A stretch of DNA of 64,000 bases from contig JAJCXO010000067.1 of NCBI GenBank assembly GCA_029263395.1, forward strand, positions 92,687 through 156,686, given 5' to 3'. The stretch comes from Acidobacteriota bacterium. Lineage in GTDB: Bacteria; Acidobacteriota; Thermoanaerobaculia; Multivoradales; J023. The notes below the pieces were generated by a model. It did no database searches. It saw only the letters and a list, made by a program, of their open reading frames with translations, and was not told the origin of the DNA. Shown piece by piece: positions 35,364-45,128 of this stretch. The position numbers and the translations under genes were made by a program. How positions within the stretch are numbered: position 1 is the stretch's first letter; the number at the start of each line of letters is the position of its first letter.

Positions 35364-37139
35364 CTACGATCGCGCCACTGCGTCCCGCACGCTGAATTCC
35401 ATTTTCCACTCTTGGTCGGTTTCGGTCGACGCACACCACAGCTCGAAGACTCCAAGCTCGGTGATACGGGACTCGAAGGTCACCGGCACAACCTCGCTGC
35501 TGCCTTCGGTCGATGACGGCAGGTGGGCTTCGAGGGAATCGGTTTCGACTAACTCTTCGGGTTGCCAGCGATCGAGCACTTGACCCACCGAGTCACCCTC
35601 TCGCACCGTCGAGGAGAAGAAGCGAAAGCTGGCAGGCTCGCCGACGACCAGCCCGACGCCACCTCCGGGCACTGCCACCTCGGAGCCTTCTTCCATCCCC
35701 TTGGGCACAACACAGAGGGCTCTGAGTGGCCGCGGGGCGCCTGGAATGGCGAGGCCAGCGCTTTCGATGCCGAGGTAATATGAGCGTGCGACTCCACCCC
35801 GAATACGGATCCCGCCCCGGGCCTTGGACGCGCCGTAGAAGGCAGCACCGCGAGCCACCGCGTGATCGAGATCAGGTTCGCCCACCAACGGCTGGGGAGT
35901 ATCGTCGAACCACGAGCCCAGAACACTGAGCAGCCGGTGTTGCAAGGCGTCCGACTTGAGCACGCCACCGTTGAAGAGGACGTGTGACGGACGTTCTTGG
36001 TGGCGGTGCAAGAAGTGAGCTAAATGGCGGGTAATCGCAGCGTCGGACTCGAATGGTAGGCCAACCTCCATGAATCCCGAACCACGGTGACGTTGCTGCG
36101 CTTCGTCCAGGCCGCAGAAGGGAAAGAAACCATCCACTAGGGTCGAACCGACGCGATCGCGCTCCAGGGAGACGGAAATAGTGCCACCGATCAATCGACT
36201 CCCACGGCCAAGGACCGAAACCGCGTGGGTTTCGGGGCCACCGGTCCGCAGCAGGCTCTCCTTGGCTTGACGGCAAGCATGCCACAACGCAACCGATTGC
36301 CAGGCATCCACCTCGACGCCGCGGGTTGCAAACTCGGCCTGCGCCAGGTGGGCAAGAGTGAGATCCATGTTGTCACCACCAACCAGCAGGTGGTCGCCGA
36401 CCGCAAGTCGACGCAAATTCAGTTCGCCACCTTCGGCTTCGACTCCGATCAGGCTGAAGTCGGTGGTGCCGCCGCCGATGTCGGCGACTAACAATCGGTC
36501 GTCTTCGCCGAGATCCTGGCGCCATTGTTCGCCGCGATCGGCGAGCCAAGCGTAAACCGCCGCCTGGGGCTCCTCGAGCAACACCAAGTCGTCCGGCAAG
36601 CCGGCTGCCAAGGCTGCCTCGCGGGTCAGCTCGCGGGCCGAGGCATCAAACGAGGCAGGCACCGTCAGCACGACAAATTGCTCATCGAGCGGTGCTTCGG
36701 GATGGGCCGCGTCCCAGGCGGCCTTCAGATGCTCGAGGTAACGCCGCTGCGCCAGCACGGGTGAGATTTTTGGCACACCCTCGGGTGCTTGCCACGGCAA
36801 AATTGGTTGATGTCGATCCACCCGCCGATGGCCGAGCCACGATTTGGCGGCCACAACCGTGCGGGTCGGCACCTCGGCCGAACGCTGGCGCGCCCACTCG
36901 CCGGTGACGTGCTGTTCGGTTCCAGGCCAAGGCAGGGCACAGCTGCCGCTCGCAACCTCGCCGTCGGTTGCGAGGTAGAGAAACGACGGCAGCGTGTTCT
37001 GCACGCCGACGGTTGATGAGGCCAACAGCTGCGGCACACTCAACAACTCCAACGGCATCAACTCGCGCTCGAGATCAGCATAAGCCACGACGCTCTGCGT
37101 CGTGCCCAGATCGATCCCGATAGCGTAACGGGCGTCCAT
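35364..37139 (-). CDS. Hsp70-family protein (DnaK-like)
   Basis: A 591-residue protein of the Hsp70/actin ATPase fold. Phosphate 1 loop GIDLGTTQS lies near residues 8-16, phosphate 2 in LLVADIGGGTTDFSLI near 222, and adenosine-binding VLFNGGVL near 400. The C-terminal part (about 420-591) is beta-rich and shorter than a DnaK substrate-binding domain plus lid. It starts two bases after the stop of a DUF2760 gene, an association known for this non-canonical Hsp70 group. It is probably a specialised chaperone whose partner is the DUF2760 protein. It converges with the decarboxylase across 6 bp. Confidence 0.92.
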   Translation of the reverse strand: MDARYAIGIDLGTTQSVVAYADLERELMPLELLSVPQLLASSTVGVQNTLPSFLYLATDGEVASGSCALPWPGTEQHVTGEWARQRSAEVPTRTVVAAKSWLGHRRVDRHQPILPWQAPEGVPKISPVLAQRRYLEHLKAAWDAAHPEAPLDEQFVVLTVPASFDASARELTREAALAAGLPDDLVLLEEPQAAVYAWLADRGEQWRQDLGEDDRLLVADIGGGTTDFSLIGVEAEGGELNLRRLAVGDHLLVGGDNMDLTLAHLAQAEFATRGVEVDAWQSVALWHACRQAKESLLRTGGPETHAVSVLGRGSRLIGGTISVSLERDRVGSTLVDGFFPFCGLDEAQQRHRGSGFMEVGLPFESDAAITRHLAHFLHRHQERPSHVLFNGGVLKSDALQHRLLSVLGSWFDDTPQPLVGEPDLDHAVARGAAFYGASKARGGIRIRGGVARSYYLGIESAGLAIPGAPRPLRALCVVPKGMEEGSEVAVPGGGVGLVVGEPASFRFFSSTVREGDSVGQVLDRWQPEELVETDSLEAHLPSSTEGSSEVVPVTFESRITELGVFELWCASTETDQEWKMEFSVRDAVARS

Positions 37140-37141
37140 GG

Positions 37142-37672
37142 TCAGACCTCGACTTCCGAAGGCGCCAGCACCATCGCGGAGGCTTCGTCACCGCTCCAGG
37201 CCGGCATCTCGCACTTCGAAGCTTGCCAGCCATGGTGGCGTAAGGTGCCGTTGTAGGGAGGGTCGCCGGACACCTGCCCGGTCAGCCGGAAACGCGCCGG
37301 GTCAAAGCCGGCTGGCACAGTGAGCGCACTACCCTCGGCCTCCTCGGACAGGGGTTGCGGCGCGAAGACTCGACGGACAACCTTGCCGAGATCGCGCTGG
37401 ACATCGCGGGCCGCGGCCCCAACTTGGGCATCGTCATAACCATCGAGGGGCTCCATCACGAAGTCCAACATCCGTGCTTCGCGCTGCAAGGTCGACAACA
37501 AGGTCAACGCCGAATCTCGCCGATCGACCAGTTGCACCGGAGCGGGTGGCTCCAATTGCGGCGGAGTTGCGGGTTTCGACGCCTCGGCGTCGATCGCCTG
37601 GACTTGCTCAGCGAAGTCGGCATCACTACAGATTCTAAAAAAGGTACGAAAAGCCAAACCCAGAGTGGTCAT
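37142..37672 (-). CDS. DUF2760-family partner of the Hsp70 gene
   Basis: A 176-residue protein. The N-terminal helix (TTLGLAFRTFFRICSD) and the central LLSTLQREARMLDFVMEPLDGYDDAQVGAA block are the recognisable DUF2760 features; the C-terminus has a small beta domain (NGTLRHHGWQASKCEMPAW). The function of the family is unknown, but its genes sit beside Hsp70-like genes, as here. ATG at 37672 has GAGG nine bases upstream. It ends two bases before the Hsp70 start, so the pair is probably one transcript. Confidence 0.85.
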   Translation of the reverse strand: MTTLGLAFRTFFRICSDADFAEQVQAIDAEASKPATPPQLEPPAPVQLVDRRDSALTLLSTLQREARMLDFVMEPLDGYDDAQVGAAARDVQRDLGKVVRRVFAPQPLSEEAEGSALTVPAGFDPARFRLTGQVSGDPPYNGTLRHHGWQASKCEMPAWSGDEASAMVLAPSEVEV

Positions 37673-37804
37673 CGTGGGAGCCTCATCAGTCAGTATTCTG
37701 TCGGTCGTCGGGGAAGTAACGGATCGGAGATGGCGGCGCCATCGGATGTGGGCCTTCTAGGATATCAGGCCATGCACTAGAACCCAACGTGCAGGCCTTC
37801 GGTG

Positions 37805-38749
37805 CTAACTTGGCTCTGGTGTCTTCTTTGGCCAAGTCGCAAACCCAACCCCGGCGATTACCAACACTGAGCCAACAATCATCCGAGGGGTCAGCGGTTC
37901 ACCAAAAAAGACGGTACCAATGAAAACCGCGACGACCGGAATGCCATAAGCGATGAGGCTCAAGCGAATAGCCGCCACGTGCTGCAGCAACCAGAAAAAC
38001 AGAATGAACGTCAGGGCGGTGCCCATCACCGCTAGATAGAGGGTCGCAACTATAGGGGCGGGATCCAATACGATCGCCCGATCGCGTTCGAAGAACCAAG
38101 CCAGGGTGCCCAAAATCACACAGGTCATCGCCAGCGGCGGAGCAGTCAACGAAAAAGCATTACGCCCTTGACCCCAGCGCCTGACGACCACCTGAGCAAA
38201 ACCGGCACCGATCGGCGACAAAAGAAGGACCAGAGCAGCTCGGCGAGCCTGAGGATCAGCCAGTCCGCCGACGTCATCCGAAAAGATCAATAGGACTCCT
38301 GCAAACCCACCCAACAAGCCGAAGAGGCCGGCAGGGCTCAAACGCTCTTCGGGTAGCAGACCATAGGCGAAGATCATGACGAACAACGGCAGGGTCGAGA
38401 ACAGCACCGAACTCAGCCCCGATGGCACCCACTGCTCAGCCCAATAGACGACGCCGTAGGACAAGCTGAACGCAAAGATCGCCTGGACCAACCACAATCG
38501 GAGGTTCTCGACGCCGCCTAGTTCGACTTTTCGGGCCCGTGCGACTCCCCACAGGATCGCAGCGGCGATGCCGAACCGGATCGACGCCGCGGTCAGTGGG
38601 GCAAATCCTTTCAGGCTGATCAAGATCGCGCCCCAGGTTGTGCCCCAGATGCTGATCAGCACCACGATCGTCAGCCCAACAACCAGCCGGCTAGGGGTGC
38701 CCGACACTTCGTCGGCCCACCAGCGCCGGCGTCCGCCGAATCGCGTCAT
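37805..38749 (-). CDS. EamA-family (drug/metabolite transporter superfamily) permease
   Basis: A 314-residue inner-membrane protein with about ten helices in two EamA halves (about 22-160 and 170-305). Typical features are the GTTWGAILISLKG segment in helix 1 and GEPLTPRMIVGSVLVIAGV near the end. The N-terminus has a basic, tryptophan-containing extension before the first helix (about 1-20), so a later start is possible. It probably exports a small metabolite, not identifiable here. It follows asnS on the same strand with 42 bp between, part of which is a tandem duplication. Confidence 0.9.
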   Translation of the reverse strand: MTRFGGRRRWWADEVSGTPSRLVVGLTIVVLISIWGTTWGAILISLKGFAPLTAASIRFGIAAAILWGVARARKVELGGVENLRLWLVQAIFAFSLSYGVVYWAEQWVPSGLSSVLFSTLPLFVMIFAYGLLPEERLSPAGLFGLLGGFAGVLLIFSDDVGGLADPQARRAALVLLLSPIGAGFAQVVVRRWGQGRNAFSLTAPPLAMTCVILGTLAWFFERDRAIVLDPAPIVATLYLAVMGTALTFILFFWLLQHVAAIRLSLIAYGIPVVAVFIGTVFFGEPLTPRMIVGSVLVIAGVGFATWPKKTPEPS

Positions 38750-38799
38750 AAGATGTCAGGAACGCACTACGGATAAGATGTCAGGAACGCACTACGGAT
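38750..38799. repeat. 25-bp tandem duplication over the end of asnS
   Basis: Two identical 25-bp copies, 38750-38774 and 38775-38799. The second copy contains the asnS stop codon and last residue, and the first lies just downstream of it, before the EamA start. A second TAG is therefore placed beyond the first. Confidence 0.95.
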
Positions 38800-40081
38800 A
38801 AATCTTGTAAAGCATCCGCGGATAGGGAATCGTTTCCCTCAAGTGGGCCGCGCCACTCATCCAGGCGATGAAACGCTCGATACCCATACCGAAACCGCTA
38901 TGGGGAAAGCTGCCGTACTTGCGCACGTCGAGGTACCACTGAAACGGCTCGATCGGCAGTTCGTGATGCTTCAGGCGCTCGAGCAGCAAGTCGTGATCGT
39001 GGATCCGTTGGCTACCACCGATGATCTCACCATAACCCTCTGGTGCCAGCAGATCCATCGCCAAAACCGTATCCGGGTTGTCGGCATCAGGCTGCATGTA
39101 GAAAGCCTTGAGATCGGTCGGGAAGTGGGTCACAAACACCGGCCGGTCGAAGTGATTGGCGAGCACCGTTTCGTCTTCGGCGCCGAAGTCGTCTCCCTGC
39201 GCGATGTCGATGCCGTGGGACTGCAGGATCTCGATCGCTTCGTAATACGTGACGCGTGGAAACGAGCCGGTGATCTTCTCGAGCTTGGAGACATCTCGCT
39301 CCAACACTTCGAGATGGGTTGCTGCCCGCTCTATTACGCGGCCGGCCAAGAATCCGATGAAGTCTTCCGCCAACCGAATGAGTCCCTCGAAGTCGAGGAA
39401 GGCAACCTCCGGCTCTACCATCCAGAACTCAGTCAAGTGGCGTCGTGTTTTGCTCTTTTCGGCCCGAAAAGTTGGCCCCATGCAGTAGACCTTGCCAAAT
39501 GCGGCACACGCGGGTTCCAGGTAGAGCTGGCCAGACTGGCTGAGATAAGCCTTGTCGCCGAAATATTCGGTCTCGAACAGCGTCGAGGTGCCCTCGCAAG
39601 AGGTTGGCGTCAAGATCGGCGAATCGACGAGCGTGAACTCGCGCTCGTAGAAGAAGTCTCGAATCGCCTGGCACACCTCGCTGCGAATCGCCAACGTCGA
39701 CCGCTGCTTGGAGGACCGCAGCCAGAGATGGCGATGCTCCATCAAGAAGGCCGTACCGTGCTCTTTGTTGGTGATCGGGTAGTCTTCCGTCAGACTGCGA
39801 ACGGCAAAGTCCGTCGCCTGGATCTCGACCCCGCCCGGAGCGCGTTCGTCGGCCCGAGCAATACCCGTGACTCTCACCGTCGACTCCTGGGTAACTCGTT
39901 TGACGTCTTCCCAGGCTTCTTCGGAAACTTCGGCACGACTAACGACAACTTGGACAATGCCAGAGCCGTCGCGAATCTGTAGGAAGCCGATCTTCCCACT
40001 TCGCCGCTTGTTGGACAGCCAACCACGAACGGTCACCGTCTCACCGGCGTGGGATTTGAGATGGCGGACAGAAATCGTCAC
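38792..40081 (-). CDS. asnS: Asparaginyl-tRNA synthetase
   Basis: A 429-residue class II synthetase that charges tRNA-Asn. An N-terminal OB-fold (about 1-110; [18 protein letters not shown]) binds the anticodon. The catalytic core shows motif 2 in [15 protein letters not shown] (about 210-224), the asparagine-specific SGQLYLE near 182, and motif 3 in GFGMGIERF near 405. Start is GTG at 40081 with GGAG eight bases upstream. Next on the strand is EamA; rnc lies 96 bp upstream. Confidence 0.96.
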   Translation of the reverse strand: MTISVRHLKSHAGETVTVRGWLSNKRRSGKIGFLQIRDGSGIVQVVVSRAEVSEEAWEDVKRVTQESTVRVTGIARADERAPGGVEIQATDFAVRSLTEDYPITNKEHGTAFLMEHRHLWLRSSKQRSTLAIRSEVCQAIRDFFYEREFTLVDSPILTPTSCEGTSTLFETEYFGDKAYLSQSGQLYLEPACAAFGKVYCMGPTFRAEKSKTRRHLTEFWMVEPEVAFLDFEGLIRLAEDFIGFLAGRVIERAATHLEVLERDVSKLEKITGSFPRVTYYEAIEILQSHGIDIAQGDDFGAEDETVLANHFDRPVFVTHFPTDLKAFYMQPDADNPDTVLAMDLLAPEGYGEIIGGSQRIHDHDLLLERLKHHELPIEPFQWYLDVRKYGSFPHSGFGMGIERFIAWMSGAAHLRETIPYPRMLYKIYP

Positions 40082-40177
40082 GTGAAGGCTCCGCTGATTG
40101 AGTTTGGAGAAAGTTCGAAAGGATCAAGGCAAACCAGATGAGCGAGCCCGATCGACCTGTCGAGTGGACGACGGATT

Positions 40178-40867
40178 CTACGAGGCGTCCTCAGGCAGGT
40201 CAAGCCGTGCGAGAGCCGCAGCTGCCGCGCCCTGCTCCGCTATTTTCTTGCTGCCACCTTCGGCTACGCCACAAATCTTGCCATCCACCAGGCATTCGAC
40301 CGTAAAACACTTGCGGTGATCAGGTCCCGCCTCCGCAACGATACGATAGTGCGGCAACCCCCAGTTCTGTGCTTGGGCCAGTTCCTGGAGACGAGTTTTG
40401 GCATCGGTGTGCTTGAGTCGGGGTCCGGCCGCCATCGCTCCCGCCAAGAACCGCTCGATTACCTCTTGTGCGGCTTCCAGCCCACCGTCGAGATAAATCG
40501 CACCGAATAAGGATTCGACGGTGTCGGCAAGAATCGAGGTTTTGGTACTACCACCCGATCTCGACTCTCCGACCCCGAGCTGAATCTGCTCACCAAGATG
40601 GATCTCAACAGCATATTGCGCCAACACCGGGGCACTCACCAAGAAGCTCTTGCGCTTCGCCAATCGACCCTCGGGCTCTTCGGGATAAGACTCGTAAAGC
40701 CAGCGCGACGCAACTAGCCCGAGGACCGCATCGCCAAGAAACTCCAGGCGCTCGTAGTTCTCATGCTCGCCACGCTCATTCGAATACGACCGATGGGTCA
40801 GGGCAACACGCACCAGATCAGTATTCTTGAAAATATAGCCGACTGCGGCTTCGACAAAACTATGCAT
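40178..40867 (-). CDS. rnc: Ribonuclease III
   Basis: A 229-residue dsRNA endonuclease for rRNA and mRNA processing. The signature NYERLEFLGDAVLG is at about 38-51 (catalytic E and D). A second acidic cluster (ESLFGAIYLDGG) lies near 114-125, and a C-terminal dsRNA-binding domain spans about 155-228. The ATG at 40867 has only a weak ribosome site. The divergent MBL gene starts 115 bp away. Confidence 0.96.
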   Translation of the reverse strand: MHSFVEAAVGYIFKNTDLVRVALTHRSYSNERGEHENYERLEFLGDAVLGLVASRWLYESYPEEPEGRLAKRKSFLVSAPVLAQYAVEIHLGEQIQLGVGESRSGGSTKTSILADTVESLFGAIYLDGGLEAAQEVIERFLAGAMAAGPRLKHTDAKTRLQELAQAQNWGLPHYRIVAEAGPDHRKCFTVECLVDGKICGVAEGGSKKIAEQGAAAAALARLDLPEDAS

Positions 40868-40982
40868 GCCCGTCAGGATACCTCAACCGGAAGGCGGTAC
40901 ACTGCATCACGTGACAGGCATCGGTGATGCCTTGACTCTTCGACTGCCCTCAGATCTGGGATCGAATCAGAGGTCGACGACG

Positions 40983-41861
40983 ATGACAGCTCGCTTACCC
41001 ACGAAGCATCCAACGTCTCAGCGCTCAACGTCCCAGCGTATTGAACATCAGGATGTCGAAGGGCTTCGGGTCGGCAGAATTCTGACTCAACTGACCTCGT
41101 CCTGCATTCTCTATCGTGTTGGAGCCACGGTCATCGATACTGGGCCACCCAACCAATGGCGCACTGTGCGGCGCTTCTTGCAAGAGCGGGATGTTACACG
41201 GGTTGTCGTGACCCATCACCACGAAGACCACAGCGGTAACTTGGCACGGGCCCACCAGGATCTCGGAGCGCCGGTTTTTTCGCCGCCCGCCGCCGTGGCT
41301 CCAATCGCTGCCGGGTTCAACCTCAAACCCTACCAATGGGCGATCTGGGGCAAACCACGGCGAGTCGAGTCGCAACCCATCCCCGACCAGATCGATCTCG
41401 GCAACGGGCGCAGGCTGCAGGCGATCTCCGCCCCAGGACACTCCCACGATATGACGTGTTACCTCGAGCCAGATCGCGGCTTCCTCTTTACCGGCGACCT
41501 CTACATCGCCAGCAAAACACGCTATCTGCGATCCGACGAAGACATCCGGCAACAGATCATCAGCCTGCGTCGCATCCTCACCTTGGATTTCGAGACCGTC
41601 TTTTGCTCCCATCGCGGCGTCCTGGAATCTGGACGTGACGCCCTCGGCAAAAAGCTCGACTTCCTGGTCGAACTCTGTGAACGCGTCCACCACCTGAGGA
41701 ATGAAGGGCGAGATATTCCTGAGATCACCCGCATGTTGGTTGGCAGAGAAGGTCTGATGACGCTGCTCACCGGCTTCCACTTCTCCAAGCGCAACCTGAT
41801 CGCGTCCTGTTACAACGCAGTCCTTCCCCAGCAGGCCGTGGCAAAAGTCAGACCACGCTGA
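40983..41861 (+). CDS. Metallo-beta-lactamase-fold hydrolase
   Basis: A 292-residue protein with the signature THHHEDHSGN (metal ligands His-x-His-x-Asp-His) at about 76-85, further ligands in APGHSHD near 152 and FTGDL near 171, and a final SHRG near 215. The C-terminal part (about 225-285) is helical, with DIPEITRMLVGREG, as in the MBL proteins that carry a winged-helix-like tail (glyoxalase II/LACTB2-like). It could hydrolyse thioesters or RNA; no substrate can be assigned. The frame extends back to 40866 but AGAGG precedes the ATG at 40983. Confidence 0.85.
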   Translation: MTARLPTKHPTSQRSTSQRIEHQDVEGLRVGRILTQLTSSCILYRVGATVIDTGPPNQWRTVRRFLQERDVTRVVVTHHHEDHSGNLARAHQDLGAPVFSPPAAVAPIAAGFNLKPYQWAIWGKPRRVESQPIPDQIDLGNGRRLQAISAPGHSHDMTCYLEPDRGFLFTGDLYIASKTRYLRSDEDIRQQIISLRRILTLDFETVFCSHRGVLESGRDALGKKLDFLVELCERVHHLRNEGRDIPEITRMLVGREGLMTLLTGFHFSKRNLIASCYNAVLPQQAVAKVRPR

Positions 41862-42003
41862 GAACGGTCCTTTTCCGCCAACTCTGCGCTACGAAATCTC
41901 TAGAGATCACCAATATCCATGCGATTTCAAGCCTTGATTTGACGAAAAATGCCTCGCTCTCCGCGCGGAGCACTTTCACCACGGCCTGCTAGGCAGATGC
42001 AGC

Positions 42004-43926
42004 TCAGCGGCGACCGAATCGGCGCTCGAGCTCGACATCGCCCATCACAAGAACCACTGGGCGGCCATGCGGGCAGGCATAGGGCTGCTCGGCTTTGAAC
42101 AGCTCCGAGACCAGACGCTCCATTTTGTCGAGGGTCATGGGATGGTGCATCTTGACCGCGGCTTGGCAGGCCAAGCTCGCCGCCAGGGTGTCCAACAGCT
42201 TCTGGCGAAGGCCTTGCCCGTCCAACTCCTCCGAGGATGTCGCGAGTTTCTGCAGGATAGCCTCAGCTTCGTCGATCGACAGCACGGTCGGGATGGCCGT
42301 CAGCGCAATCGCCCCGCCAGACATCGGCGACAGCACGAACCCACAAGGCTCGAGCGCGGCGGCAAGCTCTTCCAGACGTAGCGCTTCCGACTGCCCCAAC
42401 TCAAGCAGCATAGGGGTCAACAACGTTTGGCTCGTCGAGCGTTCAGCGTGCAACGAACGTCGAACGCGTTCGTAGAGCAGCCGCTCATGGGCCACATGCT
42501 GATCGATGAGATATAAACCATCCGGCCCCTCGAGCAAAATCATCGTGCCCTTGTACTGCCCGAGGATACGAAACGGCCGCGCCTCGCCTGATCGTCCCGA
42601 CAGCGGGACCATCCTCGGCTCCTCCGGCTTCCAAGTCGGCTGCGCGATACGGCCGGACGAGCCGAAAGGTGGGTAGGCAGCCGCAGGCTCTCGGACTTCA
42701 CCTGGTGCAGACTCGACAGCCAGCGAACTGTCGCGCTGCGGACCGGTCGGAGTCCCGATCGCCGACAGCGTTGGGGACGAGGTTGTCCCTGAACTCGGGG
42801 AGCCGGATGCTATCGGGCGCCAGGCTTCCTGTCGTCCAGCCTCGTCCACCTGCCTGCCGCCCAGGCCTTCCCAGGCTGCCTGAACCTGCGGCATACCTCG
42901 CGGCACTCTCAGCGGAGCAGGCTCTTCTCCGCGGGCAGCCGCTAGGGTGGCGCGCAGTGCGGTGCCCACCCGGTCGACAAACGTTGGGTCGCGAAACCGG
43001 ACCTCGGCCTTCTGAGGGTGGACGTTGACATCCACTTCCCTTGGCTCTACATCCAAGAACAGAAAAAGCGCCGGATAATCATCGGATTTCCACTCCTCCC
43101 GTACTGCCCGATAAAAGCTCGCTAGCACTGCACGGTCGCGTACCAAACGGCGATTGACGAACACGAAGAGGCGGCGACCACGGGTCGTCTGCTGGTTGCC
43201 GACAAAACCGGTGATCGCTTCTTCCTCGGTGATGAAGTCGAGTGGAATCTCCACCAAGTTACGACTCAGGGGCGCACCAAAAACCTGCGCAATACGCTCC
43301 CTGATGCCAACTCCATCATCACGGGTCGGAATCGTCTCGAGTAATGCACGGCCCTCGTGACGCAGCGTGAAACGCACTTCGGGATGCGCTAGGGCGTAAC
43401 CTTGAACCACTTCCAGAGCCCGTCGCAGCTCGGTCTGTGGGCGTTTGACGAACTTCCGCCGCGCCGGCACGTTGAAGAACAGTGAAGCGATCTCCAAACG
43501 AGTCCCCTGCGGATGAGCAATGGGTTCGGCACGCTTGACCCGTCCGCCTTCGATCCGTACCAGAGTGCCATCTCCTGGTGACGTTGCAGTCCGCAGCTCG
43601 ACTCTGGATACGGCAGCGATCGAGGCCAGGGCCTCACCCCGGAACCCCAACGTCGCAACCTGCTCGAGATCGTCGAACTCCACGATCTTGCTTGTCGCGT
43701 GACGATCAAAGGCCAACAAGGCATCGTCGGCATCCATACCGCGCCCATCATCACTCACCACGACTCGACGTTTGCCGCCGCTTTCGAGCTCGATTGAAAC
43801 ATCATGAGCCCCGGCGTCGATCGAGTTCTCCACCAGCTCCTTGACCACCGACGCAGGGCGCTCCACAACCTCCCCAGCGGCGATCTGACTGATCAGGCGA
43901 TCTTCGAGAATTCGTATTTGTGGCAT
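42004..43926 (-). CDS. mutL: DNA mismatch repair protein MutL
   Basis: A 640-residue protein. The N-terminal GHKL ATPase shows ENSIDAGA (about 32-39), DDGRGM and TLGFRGEAL (about 92-100), and a variable linker of low complexity follows (about 330-440). The C-terminal domain has DQHVAHERLLYE, the metal-dependent endonuclease motif (DQHA-x2-E-x4-E with Val for Ala), and CPHGRP near the end. So this MutL probably nicks DNA itself, as in bacteria lacking MutH. mutS is not in the window. Confidence 0.97.
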   Translation of the reverse strand: MPQIRILEDRLISQIAAGEVVERPASVVKELVENSIDAGAHDVSIELESGGKRRVVVSDDGRGMDADDALLAFDRHATSKIVEFDDLEQVATLGFRGEALASIAAVSRVELRTATSPGDGTLVRIEGGRVKRAEPIAHPQGTRLEIASLFFNVPARRKFVKRPQTELRRALEVVQGYALAHPEVRFTLRHEGRALLETIPTRDDGVGIRERIAQVFGAPLSRNLVEIPLDFITEEEAITGFVGNQQTTRGRRLFVFVNRRLVRDRAVLASFYRAVREEWKSDDYPALFLFLDVEPREVDVNVHPQKAEVRFRDPTFVDRVGTALRATLAAARGEEPAPLRVPRGMPQVQAAWEGLGGRQVDEAGRQEAWRPIASGSPSSGTTSSPTLSAIGTPTGPQRDSSLAVESAPGEVREPAAAYPPFGSSGRIAQPTWKPEEPRMVPLSGRSGEARPFRILGQYKGTMILLEGPDGLYLIDQHVAHERLLYERVRRSLHAERSTSQTLLTPMLLELGQSEALRLEELAAALEPCGFVLSPMSGGAIALTAIPTVLSIDEAEAILQKLATSSEELDGQGLRQKLLDTLAASLACQAAVKMHHPMTLDKMERLVSELFKAEQPYACPHGRPVVLVMGDVELERRFGRR

Positions 43927-43961
43927 AGAACCGAGAATTCTATGCGATCCAAACCCAAGGA

Positions 43962-45113
43962 TCAGGTGAAGTTCGAAGACACCTCGTTGTCACCGTGCCG
44001 CCGGCCCTCCATGAAGGCTTCCATCTCAGCAAAGCTGATCGCTCCAGCCAACAATAGCTTGCCGACATCGGTACCGATCAAAACTACGACCTGCGGGTAA
44101 ACGACGGCAAAAATCCTCAAGTTGTCCGCATCTTCAACGGTTGCCCGCAGAATTGCGCTCCAGCCCGGAGCTTGTCCATCAGCACCGGTTCCGAGGGCCT
44201 CCAAGAAGCGACTCGGCGCTCGTTCGACGATCCACCTCGCCCGTGTCCGCACCGATTCGCTGACCACAGGCGTCGGCAGCAGGTCTTGCATTTCTGCCGA
44301 CGCGACCAACCGACGCATCTCCTCCAGACCCTCGCCGACAGTCCGGCGCATCTTGCGCGTATCGCTGAAGGCCAACCGTGCCGCAGCCTCAGCAAGAGCC
44401 AACGTTTCACGCAGGGCTCCAGCTCCGGAATCACTGGCGACAGCAACAAACGACTCGCGGAGCGCACTGCGCTCAACTAAGCCGGAACTAGCCTCTATCG
44501 GCGATTGCAGACGCTCGAGACCGGCATCAAGCGCGAGCTGCCCCACTCGGCTGGTAAGGGTTTCGCGAATCGACTCACCGCCCAAAGTGACCGAGGTACC
44601 GAACAGAGCTTCGAGCGGCCCGAACGCGGTATCAGCTGCCAGTTCGGTGAAGCTCAATGCGTCGTGGCTCGACAGATTGCCATCGGACGTGCTGCTCGCT
44701 CCGACGTTCGTCAACCGGCCGTTCGCTGTTGGACCGTTCGTTTCTGGGTCATTCGTTATTGAGCCATTCGTCGCAGCCTGGTTCTGGAATTTGGGATATT
44801 CCGTCTTCATCCAATCCAAACATCGCGACACCCGTTCGGAGGCAGCCTCCTCACCGCGACCAGCTTCGTCATCGAGAGTTTGCGCAAGCTTCTGGACCAG
44901 TCTGGCACCAGGAACTACCTTACCGACAGAGCCAGCGATTGAATCTGCCGCCCGGGCGCCGCCGCGAACGCCCATGTGGAGGACCTGCGTCGCCAGGTTG
45001 GCCGACGCCATGGCCGAGCCTGCAGCCAGCCGCCCCAATCGATGGATACCGGGAGCCGCGGCGTCTGCCCCACCTGCGGTCAGCTCAGCGCCGATCCGTT
45101 TCAAGAAACTCAT
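43962..45113 (-). CDS. Protein of unknown function between mutL and the radical SAM gene
   Basis: A 383-residue protein from the ATG at 45113 (GGGAGAG eight bases upstream). An Ala/Gly-rich start (about 1-85) could form amphipathic helices, followed by a low-complexity TNG/TND repeat region, then a mostly helical part (about 135-330) and a hydrophobic C-terminal segment (about 325-345, LRIFAVVYPQVVVLIGT). No catalytic motif is visible. It ends 35 bp before the mutL start and begins 15 bp after the radical SAM stop, so it may be co-transcribed with either. Confidence 0.7.
   Translation of the reverse strand: MSFLKRIGAELTAGGADAAAPGIHRLGRLAAGSAMASANLATQVLHMGVRGGARAADSIAGSVGKVVPGARLVQKLAQTLDDEAGRGEEAASERVSRCLDWMKTEYPKFQNQAATNGSITNDPETNGPTANGRLTNVGASSTSDGNLSSHDALSFTELAADTAFGPLEALFGTSVTLGGESIRETLTSRVGQLALDAGLERLQSPIEASSGLVERSALRESFVAVASDSGAGALRETLALAEAAARLAFSDTRKMRRTVGEGLEEMRRLVASAEMQDLLPTPVVSESVRTRARWIVERAPSRFLEALGTGADGQAPGWSAILRATVEDADNLRIFAVVYPQVVVLIGTDVGKLLLAGAISFAEMEAFMEGRRHGDNEVSSNFT
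44706..44780. repeat. Five degenerate 15-bp repeats encoding a TNG pentapeptide tract
   Basis: Units at 44706, 44721, 44736, 44751 and 44766 begin with RTTCG. They encode a five-residue repeat of the ATNGS/ITNDP/ETNGP kind within the unknown protein, forming a flexible linker. Confidence 0.85.
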
Positions 45114-45128
45114 TCGAAACTCTCCCAC

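Noticed and set aside
38843..39982. Plus-strand 379-residue frame antisense to asnS
   Set aside because: asnS motifs are unambiguous; this is an open antisense frame of GC-rich sequence.
41896..41970. Two 12-bp palindromes (ATCTCTAGAGAT and CTCCGCGCGGAG) between the MBL gene and mutL as a terminator
   Set aside because: Perfect palindromes leave no room for a loop of normal size plus a long stem, and no T-run follows. Left unassigned.
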